Assembly: GCA_020350825.1 (NCBI GenBank)
Contig: CP070724.1
Location: 913,322 to 958,641 of the forward strand
From: Thermoplasmatales archaeon
Lineage (GTDB): Archaea; Thermoplasmatota; E2; DHVEG-1
Length of the DNA: 45,320 nt
Direction of reading: 5' to 3'
Below are positions 33,059 to 40,598 of the stretch, in pieces; positions within the stretch are counted from its first letter, which is position 1, and every line of letters begins with the position of its first letter. Made by a program: the position numbers and the translations under genes. The notes beneath the pieces were generated by a model. The model did not search any database. It worked only from the letters and a program-made list of their open reading frames with translations, and was not told where the DNA came from.

Positions 33059-34522
33059 TTAGCCGCCACCAGGTTTAACGTTGATAAGAAACAACAATAC
33101 AAATCCATCTAGTTCTTTTGTATCTGACATTTCTGGTATCTCTGCAGTAACGGTTACGACTGTCGCTCCAAATCCTATTATTAACTTTGAAGTTGCAGTT
33201 ATCTCTCCAAATGCAGGAATATCATCTGTGCCAGTTGTTTCTTTGCCGATAAATGCGCCTCCTACAAGACTAATACTCCATTGTACACCAGTTGCTGCTA
33301 CGGCACCATCATTTTTAATTTTCGCATTTACTCTAAATAATCCACCCGTGACAGCACCTATATCAACTATTGGTCCTTCGACAATGGTTATTGTATGTGC
33401 AGATGACCAGTCACTTTCACCGCCATTAGCGTCTTTTGCCTTTGCCCTTACTTCATATGTTCCTGCAGTATCCCAAGCATGAGATTCTTGGTATGGCGTT
33501 TGATGAGGCATTAGTGCGCTCCATGCGCTAAAGGTTCCGTCTCCCCAGTCGAACATGTATGAAACTTGGTCTCCTTCAGGATCTGTCGTCTCAGTTTCAA
33601 ACTCATATTCAACTCCAGTTACTCCATCATCAGGTCCAGATGGTGTTGACGGAGTATTTGGTGGTGTATTTAACTCGCACATCTCATAACCAAATATAAG
33701 ACGTAATGGAGTCCCCTGTATAAGACCACCAAGAGTTGCATAACTTTCGTTATACTCTGTGGTGAAAAATAAGCCCCCAGCTATACCAGTACCTAGATCT
33801 CCGCTTACACTATGTGTTACCCCAGTAAGTGTTTTTGTGGCAAGATCATATTGTTCAATTTGACATGCACTCCCACTGGTTCCAGTAAAAATCCAAAGGA
33901 ATGGGCCATCAAAACCTTCTACTGTGCATACGTTATCCCATGCAGAACCATACAGGCTAGGCGGGGCAGTAATAGTATCAAGTACGGCACCTGTTCTATC
34001 TAAAAGTTTAAGATCTGAACTCCATACATTTACCCAAAAACCACCGTTACCTCCGTCTGCATCTGCATCATAAGCACAAGATCTAACATCTACGGCAGTA
34101 GTGATAGTACTAACTAAAGTTTGCGTAGCTAAATCCATTTCCCATATTCTAGAGGAAAGTCCGTCACCGCCGTAGAAGTACGTTCCATCATATGCAAGAT
34201 CTCTTAATTGTGAGACACCTGGGATTGTAAATGATCCAATATAGTTACCCTCTTTGTCGAATTGATATATATTGGCGCCATTCCATTTAGTTACATAAAA
34301 ATGGGTTCCATCAAATTCAACTCCACCCAATCCACTATCGCCAGTAGGTGTTTGTACATCATAGGTAAACTGAAAATCCCATGGGGTCCGATTTAAATTT
34401 TGACAAGAAGAGTAACCCTCTGTTTTACCTTCATTAAAATCATCATTCATTGTCCCTGTCACTGTAGAAACAGTAACGCACAACAGCATACATACAAATA
34501 TACTTACAATTTTCTTTTTCAT
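33059..34522 (-). CDS. Secreted beta-propeller-like protein with PKD-like and PGGG-tail domains
   Basis: 487 residues: signal peptide (IVSIFVCMLLCVTVSTVTG), then about 45-285 of repeated blades (GGVEFDGTHFYVTKWNG, LRDLAYDGTYFYGGDGLSS, RSCAYDADADGGNGGFWVN), a PKD-like domain about 290-380 (FDWGDGTFSAWSA, SHAWDTAGTYEVRAKAKD) and the C-terminal module ending GFVLLFLINVKPGGG. No catalytic residues are recognised, so it may bind substrate or the cell surface. GGGAGG lies before the ATG and a clear TATA box further up. A motif ACATCTGTAA shared with two other upstream regions lies at 34647. Confidence 0.75.
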   Translation of the reverse strand: MKKKIVSIFVCMLLCVTVSTVTGTMNDDFNEGKTEGYSSCQNLNRTPWDFQFTYDVQTPTGDSGLGGVEFDGTHFYVTKWNGANIYQFDKEGNYIGSFTIPGVSQLRDLAYDGTYFYGGDGLSSRIWEMDLATQTLVSTITTAVDVRSCAYDADADGGNGGFWVNVWSSDLKLLDRTGAVLDTITAPPSLYGSAWDNVCTVEGFDGPFLWIFTGTSGSACQIEQYDLATKTLTGVTHSVSGDLGTGIAGGLFFTTEYNESYATLGGLIQGTPLRLIFGYEMCELNTPPNTPSTPSGPDDGVTGVEYEFETETTDPEGDQVSYMFDWGDGTFSAWSALMPHQTPYQESHAWDTAGTYEVRAKAKDANGGESDWSSAHTITIVEGPIVDIGAVTGGLFRVNAKIKNDGAVAATGVQWSISLVGGAFIGKETTGTDDIPAFGEITATSKLIIGFGATVVTVTAEIPEMSDTKELDGFVLLFLINVKPGGG

Positions 34523-34560
34523 TTTTTTCCTCCCGGATAGATATAGTATATGATAATAGG

Positions 34561-34570
34561 TATATAAATA
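34561..34570 (-). promoter_or_regulatory. TATA box of the beta-propeller-like gene
   Basis: Minus strand reads TATTTATATA, about 40-50 bases before the ATG, predicting a start near 34540 and a short leader with the GGGAGG site. Confidence 0.55.
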
Positions 34571-34790
34571 TTTTCAATAAAATAAATAATTTTACACAAG
34601 TAGGTTCTAAAAACGGGATAAATTTATTTTATTTAATGATTTTAAAACATCTGTAATAGCGTTTTTTGTGTAAAAAATGTAATAACAACAAATGATATAT
34701 TACGTTTGCATAATAATCTTTAATAAAATTATTTCAACAAGAGGAAAAGAAGAATAATATTAACCGTTTTATATCATTAAAAATATTATA

Positions 34791-35819
34791 TCAGAAATCA
34801 AACAGGTTTTTTTGTTTTATTAAATCTTCAATTGCTGAAAATTTTTTTAAAACAGGTTCTACTCTATCTCTCGAGAAATGATGTCTATCACATAAAATTT
34901 TGAAAACCGCCTCATTATCAGGTTTTGACCATCGAAGAGAATAATCTTTACTTACCTTAGGATTTAGGAATATGTTACGGATTTCTTTGATTTCTTGTAA
35001 AGAGGGGATATTAGATCCCCCAACAATAGCTACAGCATTTTCCACGTTACCAGCCTTTTTAATAAGATTCAAACTTTTTTTAGAGCCATATCCTCTAACG
35101 CCTTCATTGAAATCCGTACCAATTAATATAGCCATGTCAACTAGTTGTTTTTGTAGGATATCTAAAGATTTAAGACCAGGTTTTAATCTTATAAGTTCAG
35201 GGTTAACCTTGACATAAGCTTTTTTATTAGGCAGTTTCCTCCGTCCCGATGAGGTTAAATTTCTTACAAGAATTGGAGAACCAAATAATAGACAATCAAA
35301 ATCCTGGGAACCCACGGCATAAGCATCACCTTTTTTAACCATATAACTTGCTTGCGCTTCACCTTCTGAAAGTGACTGGACGTGAGGCACACCAAGTGCA
35401 TCAAGTAGTTCTTTGCTCTGCCTAATTATTTCATCTGTTACCCGTGAGGTTTGTTGTGCCTTTGTTCTGGCTTTTTCAATGTCTCCTTTTTCCAAAGCTT
35501 CCTTCCAATCCCTTTCTGCTTTCTCCCTTCGTTCTCTACGTTGTTCAATTGTTTTTGCCTTTAATGGATGTGGTTCACCATCAAAAACATAAACGGGTCG
35601 TATTCGTGCTTCAATAATGTTGGCAGTTCTATAGAAAAGACCTGAAAGATGCGAGGTTATCTGACCTTTTGAATCCCTTAACGGTGTCCCATCTCTCTGC
35701 CTTATTATTGATAGAAACTGATGAAGTACATTATGTGCATCGATGACAATTACTCTATCATGTAAATCGTTAAACGAGATATTTTCTTTTTTGAATAAAT
35801 TCCCAAGGTCAACTCCCAT
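34791..35819 (-). CDS. fen: Flap endonuclease 1
   Basis: Structure-specific nuclease that removes 5' flaps in Okazaki fragment processing and repair. The 342 residues show the N region (MGVDLGNLF, VIVIDAHN), FDGEPHPLK, the helical-arch region with TSRVTDEI, the I region EGEAQASYM and SQDFDCLLF, and ILIGTDFNEGVRGYGSKKSL with the H2TH DNA-binding motif. The metal-binding Asp and Glu residues are all present. The C-terminus QKNLFDF resembles a PCNA-binding box. Divergent from argF. Confidence 0.96.
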   Translation of the reverse strand: MGVDLGNLFKKENISFNDLHDRVIVIDAHNVLHQFLSIIRQRDGTPLRDSKGQITSHLSGLFYRTANIIEARIRPVYVFDGEPHPLKAKTIEQRRERREKAERDWKEALEKGDIEKARTKAQQTSRVTDEIIRQSKELLDALGVPHVQSLSEGEAQASYMVKKGDAYAVGSQDFDCLLFGSPILVRNLTSSGRRKLPNKKAYVKVNPELIRLKPGLKSLDILQKQLVDMAILIGTDFNEGVRGYGSKKSLNLIKKAGNVENAVAIVGGSNIPSLQEIKEIRNIFLNPKVSKDYSLRWSKPDNEAVFKILCDRHHFSRDRVEPVLKKFSAIEDLIKQKNLFDF

Positions 35820-35903
35820 CTAATCAAATTCCAAAATGGATTTTATGAATATAGACTTTCCCACAACGATACTTTTAAAGGAGGAAATAACATTCCCCCT
35901 TCG

Positions 35904-36815
35904 ATGAAACGTGACCTTATTTCAATGTTAGATGTCAAAGATGATTTAGAAGAGATAATTGATCTTGGAATCAAATTAAAACAAAAATCAAAAAGAGGGA
36001 GATCCATTGAACTAATGAAAGGGAAAACATTGGGAATGATATTTGAAAAATCAAGTACCAGAACAAGAGTTTCATTTGAAGTTGGAATGACAAAGTTAGG
36101 AGGGCATGCTATTTTTTTAAGTACAAATGACATACAGTTAGGAAGAGGAGAAACGATAGAAGATACAGCCCTGGTGTTATCACGATATGTCGATATTATT
36201 ATGTATAGAGCAAAAAACAATCAGGATATGAAGGAGTTGGCAAAATATTCAACAAAACCAGTGATCAGCGGACTTGATGACAAAGAACATCCATGCCAGG
36301 TCATTACTGATTTGATGACCATTAAAGAAAAGAAAGGCTCCTTAAAAGGATTGAATTTTGTATATATCGGCGATGGGAATAATAACATGGCACACTCATA
36401 TCTCCTTGGATGCGGTATCGTCGGGATGAATGTAAAGATTGTTGCCCCTAAAAAGTACTGGTCAGATGGTTATTATGTTGAAAAAGCAAAAAAATTTGGA
36501 GTCAATGTTGAGGTAACTGATAACATTGAAGGATCTACAAAAAATACAGATATAATAGCAACTGATACCTGGATTTCTATGGGTGACGAAGCAGAAAAAG
36601 TAAAACGAATCAAAGATTTCCAAGGATACTCAATCGACGAGCACCTCATGAGTTTAGCTAATCCTGATGCTATTTTTATGCATTGTTTACCTGCCTATTA
36701 TGATTATGAGGTAACAAAAGAAGTAGCTCATGGAAAACAATCTGTTATCTTTGATGAGGCTGAAAATCGGTTGTGGGCTCAAATAGGAATTATGGTTACG
36801 TTAACCAATCAGTAG
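35904..36815 (+). CDS. argF: Ornithine carbamoyltransferase
   Basis: Joins carbamoyl phosphate and ornithine into citrulline, and in catabolic forms runs in reverse. The 303 residues show the carbamoyl phosphate motif EKSSTRTRVSFEVGM, DKEHPCQVITDLM and the ornithine motif MHCLPAYYDYEV. A TTTTAAAG box about 28 bases before the ATG and no ribosome binding site near the ATG suggest a leaderless transcript. No other arginine genes are adjacent. It lies about 6 kb from the secreted deiminase, which would produce citrulline residues. Confidence 0.96.
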   Translation: MKRDLISMLDVKDDLEEIIDLGIKLKQKSKRGRSIELMKGKTLGMIFEKSSTRTRVSFEVGMTKLGGHAIFLSTNDIQLGRGETIEDTALVLSRYVDIIMYRAKNNQDMKELAKYSTKPVISGLDDKEHPCQVITDLMTIKEKKGSLKGLNFVYIGDGNNNMAHSYLLGCGIVGMNVKIVAPKKYWSDGYYVEKAKKFGVNVEVTDNIEGSTKNTDIIATDTWISMGDEAEKVKRIKDFQGYSIDEHLMSLANPDAIFMHCLPAYYDYEVTKEVAHGKQSVIFDEAENRLWAQIGIMVTLTNQ

Positions 36816-36825
36816 ATTAGTCTGG

Positions 36826-37893
36826 TTAGGTGAGTATTTTATCTAAAACTTTTTGTTTTATAGCATATTTTATCTCCTGTGCTATTCTACGTCCTGTGGA
36901 TAGATCTGGTTGAATAAATTCTGAATATGGAGAACCAGAAACATAAGGATTAGTACCTGCCACTATACGAGCAGAAATTTCAAATACCTTAAATTCTAGA
37001 TTTTCAGTAACTACACTTTCTAAACAAAAAGAGCCGATTACGCCGCCAAAGAGGTCAAGAGATTTTTCGACCACTGCTTCTCCCATCTTAAAGACCTTAG
37101 GTAACAATGATTCTCTCATTACAATAGGAATATTACCTGTCACAACAAATGTGGGATGAATACCTAGTTCTTCAAGTTCCTGAATTGAACCCAGGCGTTG
37201 GACTTCATCAATCGTTGTTTCGTCACGTCTGTCCATTGATAAGAGTTGAAGACTACCTTTACTTAATTTATAGGCATTATCCTGAATAGGTGAATAGAAA
37301 TAATGAAGATAATATCGTGTCCCCATCACAAATTCTTGAATGGAGTAGGATTTGTCTTTTTTTACTCTCTTTAAAAATTCATCATATGTTTTTGCAATGA
37401 AAAAACCTCTACCGCCTTTGGCACCATGATATTTAACGATTACAGGTTTGTTGATATCTCTTGGGTCCTTTATTTCTTGAGGCATGGTAAGGCCAGCACC
37501 TTCTAGCCATATTCTTTCCTTGTTTCGATCTGATTCCCACATTAGGACATTTCTATTCCCAAATGTGGGTAAATTCAAGGTTAAAAATTTTTCAGCATCA
37601 AGATATTCAACGAATGATCCGTGCGGAATAACAACAATGTTTTTTTCTTGCAATTCCTTCGCATATTTCATAATATCTTTATAACTGTCAACAATGAAAA
37701 AATCATCAGGTTTCCCGAGAGGAAAAGCATCATAAAAATTTTTTTGTTCTCCAACAGATATTCCTAATGTTTTAAATCCCTCCTTTTTTGCACCGTTAAA
37801 AATCTGCAGGCTGGAGTGAGAACAAACAGTAGCTATGGTAAGATTCTTTTTGTCATATGATGTAAGCATGTCATTTACATTTATATTAGTCAT
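36826..37893 (-). CDS. purP: Formate-dependent FAICAR synthetase PurP
   Basis: Archaeal ATP-grasp enzyme making FAICAR from AICAR, formate and ATP in purine synthesis. Seen in 355 residues: TIATVCSHSSLQIFNGAKKE, VVIPHGSFVEYL, VIVKYHGAKGGRGFFIAK (ATP-grasp loop), and RIVAGTNPYVSGSPYSEF, all typical. The frame is open 42 codons further upstream, but that part is not like PurP, so I start at the ATG at 37893, which has AGGG 9-12 bases upstream. Convergent with argF. With purQ it indicates a complete archaeal-type purine pathway in the genome. Confidence 0.95.
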   Translation of the reverse strand: MTNINVNDMLTSYDKKNLTIATVCSHSSLQIFNGAKKEGFKTLGISVGEQKNFYDAFPLGKPDDFFIVDSYKDIMKYAKELQEKNIVVIPHGSFVEYLDAEKFLTLNLPTFGNRNVLMWESDRNKERIWLEGAGLTMPQEIKDPRDINKPVIVKYHGAKGGRGFFIAKTYDEFLKRVKKDKSYSIQEFVMGTRYYLHYFYSPIQDNAYKLSKGSLQLLSMDRRDETTIDEVQRLGSIQELEELGIHPTFVVTGNIPIVMRESLLPKVFKMGEAVVEKSLDLFGGVIGSFCLESVVTENLEFKVFEISARIVAGTNPYVSGSPYSEFIQPDLSTGRRIAQEIKYAIKQKVLDKILT

Positions 37894-38015
37894 AGTATTG
37901 ACACCCTTACATGCCTTTAACAAACACCCATGTTTTATTAGTTTCGATTGCAAATCTAATTTACATTCAAAAGTATTATTTTGATTAATCATTCTTAAAA
38001 TAAAGTCACAAAAAA

Positions 38016-38375
38016 TCAAAATTGTCGTTTATTATCCCTAAGTGATTCTATAATCTCTTTTCCAAAATCTGTAAGTTTGTATAACTTAATATCATTATTT
38101 TTTCCACTGTTGATTTGTTCAACTATATTAAGACTGATAAGTGACTCGTCACTCCTATATCTCGAATTCATTCCTCTTATAGCACCTATTACATTTGTTG
38201 GAGTTGTTTTAACATTATATGCAATCTCAGAGGTATAACTCCCACTTGGATTAATATCAAAAAGATACTCTGCAATCTTTTTCCTAACGTTACTTCTCCT
38301 TAACGACCGTATAACAAGAGGTTTTAATATATCTGGAGAAGCAACTGTCCCATCGCTATCTTGCATCCCATCCAC
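38016..38375 (-). CDS. Archaeal winged-helix transcriptional regulator
   Basis: 119 residues: a charged N-terminus, then a winged helix with RSNVRKKIAEYLFDINPSGS, YTSEIAYNVKTTPTNVIGAI and a C-terminal wing LYKLTDFGKEIIESL. This SYTSEIA...PTNVxGA-type helix-turn-helix is common in euryarchaeal predicted regulators. It sits 120 bases upstream of purP on the same strand. Start is a GTG or the ATG three codons later; no ribosome binding site is seen. Confidence 0.75.
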   Translation of the reverse strand: MDGMQDSDGTVASPDILKPLVIRSLRRSNVRKKIAEYLFDINPSGSYTSEIAYNVKTTPTNVIGAIRGMNSRYRSDESLISLNIVEQINSGKNNDIKLYKLTDFGKEIIESLRDNKRQF

Positions 38376-38517
38376 TTAGTTCCGAAGATGAATGTTATTT
38401 AATATTAATAAATTAATCGGTTCATTTCATCCTATCTAAAAATCTTTGTATAAGAAAAACGAAACTGATAAATGCTTGTTACACAATATGCATCTATAAC
38501 ATTATGGATGGGAAAAA

Positions 38518-38730
38518 ATGTCAATTAAAAAGGAATTATTAAATGAATTAACTGAGAACCAATTAAAACAGCTAGCTGAGCACAAAGGGATAGACTTTAC
38601 TCTAAATAGTGTTCAAAAGAATTATTATCAGAGTTGGGATGAAAAAGATATGTTAGTAGATATGATGGCCGATTATAAACAGTTGACGATTTCAGAAATA
38701 GAAAAATTTATTGCAGATAAAAAGGTATAG
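38518..38730 (+). CDS. Small acidic helical protein, unknown function
   Basis: 70 residues, mostly helical, with KKELLNELTENQLKQLAEHK and KDMLVDMMADYKQLTISEIE. The layout of two short helical repeats resembles SAP-like or rho-N-like DNA-associated folds, but I cannot assign one. It is divergent from the winged-helix gene and ends 6 bases before the end of the endonuclease III gene. No ribosome binding site, so probably leaderless. Confidence 0.6.
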   Translation: MSIKKELLNELTENQLKQLAEHKGIDFTLNSVQKNYYQSWDEKDMLVDMMADYKQLTISEIEKFIADKKV

Positions 38731-38736
38731 ATTCCA

Positions 38737-39405
38737 TCATCTACTATTTTTAACTGAAATTTTCTCACAATAACTTTCAATAGGACATTTACTACATAGT
38801 GGTGATACTGGAACACAGATTTTTTGACCAAATGTGACAACTAAGTGATTAAAATCATTCCAGTAATCTTCTGGTAAATTTTTTTTAAGCGTTATCTCTG
38901 TCTCTTCAGGTGATTTAGTTTTAATCCAACCAAGTCGATTTGGGATTCTGTGACAGTGTGTATCTATTGGGAGATACCCATGTTTTTTGTGTCCATAGAC
39001 CATAACAATATTTGCAGTTTTTCTCCCCACTCCTTTAAGTTTCAATAACTCATCGAACTTGTCAGGAACTTGTCCTTCATAGATATCAATAATTGTTTTT
39101 GATATTTCCTTTATTGTTTTTGCCTTGGTTTTATAAAATCCTACAGGGTAAATCAATGATACAATCTGTTTCTCTGAAAGTTTCACAAGTTTTTCAGGAG
39201 TATTGTAATTCTTTAGTAATCTAATGGATGCTTGTTCAGTTACTTCGTCTTTGGTTCTCAGGCTTAAAATGCAAGAAATTAGGGTAGTGAAAGGGGTATT
39301 TACAATGACATCCCATTTTGATCGCGAAACAATTGGTCGATCGTATTTGGTAATTTCTTGTTTTAATAGTCTAAAGACACTATCTACATGTTTTATTTCG
39401 TTCAC
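38737..39405 (-). CDS. nth: Endonuclease III-type DNA glycosylase/AP lyase
   Basis: Base excision repair enzyme for oxidised pyrimidines. The 222 residues show the helix-hairpin-helix LLKLKGVGRKTANIVMVYG with the catalytic lysine, the catalytic aspartate in YLPIDTHCHRIPNRLGW, and the C-terminal [4Fe-4S] site with spacing C-x6-C-x2-C-x5-C (ICVPVSPLCSKCPIESYC). The GTG at 39403-39405 has GGAGG 7 bases upstream; an ATG eight codons earlier lacks one. Confidence 0.95.
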   Translation of the reverse strand: MNEIKHVDSVFRLLKQEITKYDRPIVSRSKWDVIVNTPFTTLISCILSLRTKDEVTEQASIRLLKNYNTPEKLVKLSEKQIVSLIYPVGFYKTKAKTIKEISKTIIDIYEGQVPDKFDELLKLKGVGRKTANIVMVYGHKKHGYLPIDTHCHRIPNRLGWIKTKSPEETEITLKKNLPEDYWNDFNHLVVTFGQKICVPVSPLCSKCPIESYCEKISVKNSR

Positions 39406-39606
39406 AATGCATCCTCCAAAGGTTCTCATCTTTAAAAAAGTAACCTAGGTTAAAAACTTATAATCCGTAAAATAAAAAAATAAGTTATTTTTTCACTTGA
39501 TAAACTGTATTGTGGTTAGTACAAGAATTATAATATTTTCAGTGCAAAACCAAAATATTTTTAATAGCATAGTTAGTTACATCATTCACTCAGGAGGATG
39601 CATGAG

Positions 39607-39990
39607 ATGAATGAAATTATGAAATCTTTTGGTCATAATGCAGGAAGATTATGGGAAACACTTAGCACTGAAGGTCCTCAGGTACAAACCAAATTAATAA
39701 AAAAAACTAAAATAAGAGAGGATGAATTTTATGGTGCGATTGGATGGCTCGCAAGAGAAAATAAAATATTTAGAGACAAAAGAACCTACAAAATTGGTGA
39801 AACAAATTTAACTAAGAAAATAGGGTCAGATGCCGGTAAAGTGTGGGAGACTCTGTGTAGGAAAAACGAAGTTGATATTTCTAGCATTTCTCGTTTAGCA
39901 AAAATTGAGAAGAGAGATTGCTATACCGCATTAGGATGGCTTGCACGTGAAGGAAAAATAACAGCAAAAATTAAGGTAAAAAGGAAATAA
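39607..39990 (+). CDS. Tandem winged-helix protein, DUF2582-like
   Basis: 127 residues made of two similar winged-helix units: GHNAGRLWETLSTEGPQVQT with FYGAIGWLARENKI, and GSDAGKVWETLCRKNEVDIS with CYTALGWLAREGKI. This matches the DUF2582 family of archaeal and bacterial small DNA-binding-like proteins. The internal duplication is visible by eye. The ATG at 39607 has GGAGG 9 bases upstream; an ATG at 39598 directly touches that site and is rejected. Confidence 0.8.
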   Translation: MNEIMKSFGHNAGRLWETLSTEGPQVQTKLIKKTKIREDEFYGAIGWLARENKIFRDKRTYKIGETNLTKKIGSDAGKVWETLCRKNEVDISSISRLAKIEKRDCYTALGWLAREGKITAKIKVKRK

Positions 39991-40182
39991 GAGTTAAATT
40001 TTAAAAACAGTATCTTTCTTCATGTTAAACGTTATGGATAAGATACCGTCCGCTTTTAAAAGTAAAACCATCTAGTTTTTCTTCTGTTAAAGAAAAACTT
40101 CGAACCGATTTTTATCCCCAATTAAAAAAGAAGAGAAAAATGTATATCGGATTAGTCTTCTAACTGCGGATATGTAATGTTA

Positions 40183-40266
40183 TTATATTTTTATGAAGAT
40201 CAACAATACTACAGCGTCAACGTCCTTTGTATCTGAAGAGTGAGGTATTTCGGCTGTTAAATCTTT
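40183..40266 (-). pseudogene. Remnant of the PGGG C-terminal module
   Basis: Read on the minus strand, 40183-40266 gives KDLTAEIPHSSDTKDVDAVV then LLIFIKI and a stop. This lines up with VTVTAEIPEMSDTKELDGFV and LLFLINVKPGGG at the end of the protein encoded at 33059. The PGGG end is lost and the frame is broken just upstream, so this is the decayed end of a former secreted-protein gene. Confidence 0.75.
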
Positions 40267-40330
40267 GGATGGATACTTCTTGGTAAAAACTAAATATCAG
40301 AACATTTATGGGTTATATAGGAAAGGAATT

Positions 40331-40486
40331 ATGAAAGGTAGAGTAATAGTTGATTTCGAAAGAGATGAAGAAGAAGAAAAATGCAGTTATAGCCTAAAGC
40401 AAGTAGGTAATGACACTCTAGAAAATGAAGATATCATTTCATTATTCAAGCATATTATAAGCGAGCTTATGGCTGAAGAGAGCTGA
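40331..40486 (+). CDS. Small acidic protein, 51 residues
   Basis: An ATG with AAAGGA 4 bases upstream opens a 51-codon frame with MKGRVIVDFERDEEEEKCSY and DIISLFKHIISELMAEES, a plausible beta strand, acidic linker and amphipathic helix. The frame extends 22 codons upstream, but that part overlaps the broken PGGG remnant on the other strand and looks non-coding. No family recognised. Confidence 0.5.
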   Translation: MKGRVIVDFERDEEEEKCSYSLKQVGNDTLENEDIISLFKHIISELMAEES

Positions 40487-40598
40487 ATTCATTCCAGTCA
40501 GTTATCATGTTCTTAAGATTCATCCAGGTTAAAAATAAATTGGAAGTAGATTATTTTAAGGAATTTAAAATAAAAGAGAAGGTTGGTTTAGTTTGGGA

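Noticed and set aside
37894..38019. 42-codon upstream extension of purP
   Set aside because: The extension is unlike PurP and abuts the winged-helix gene; the ATG at 37893 has a ribosome binding site and the family start.
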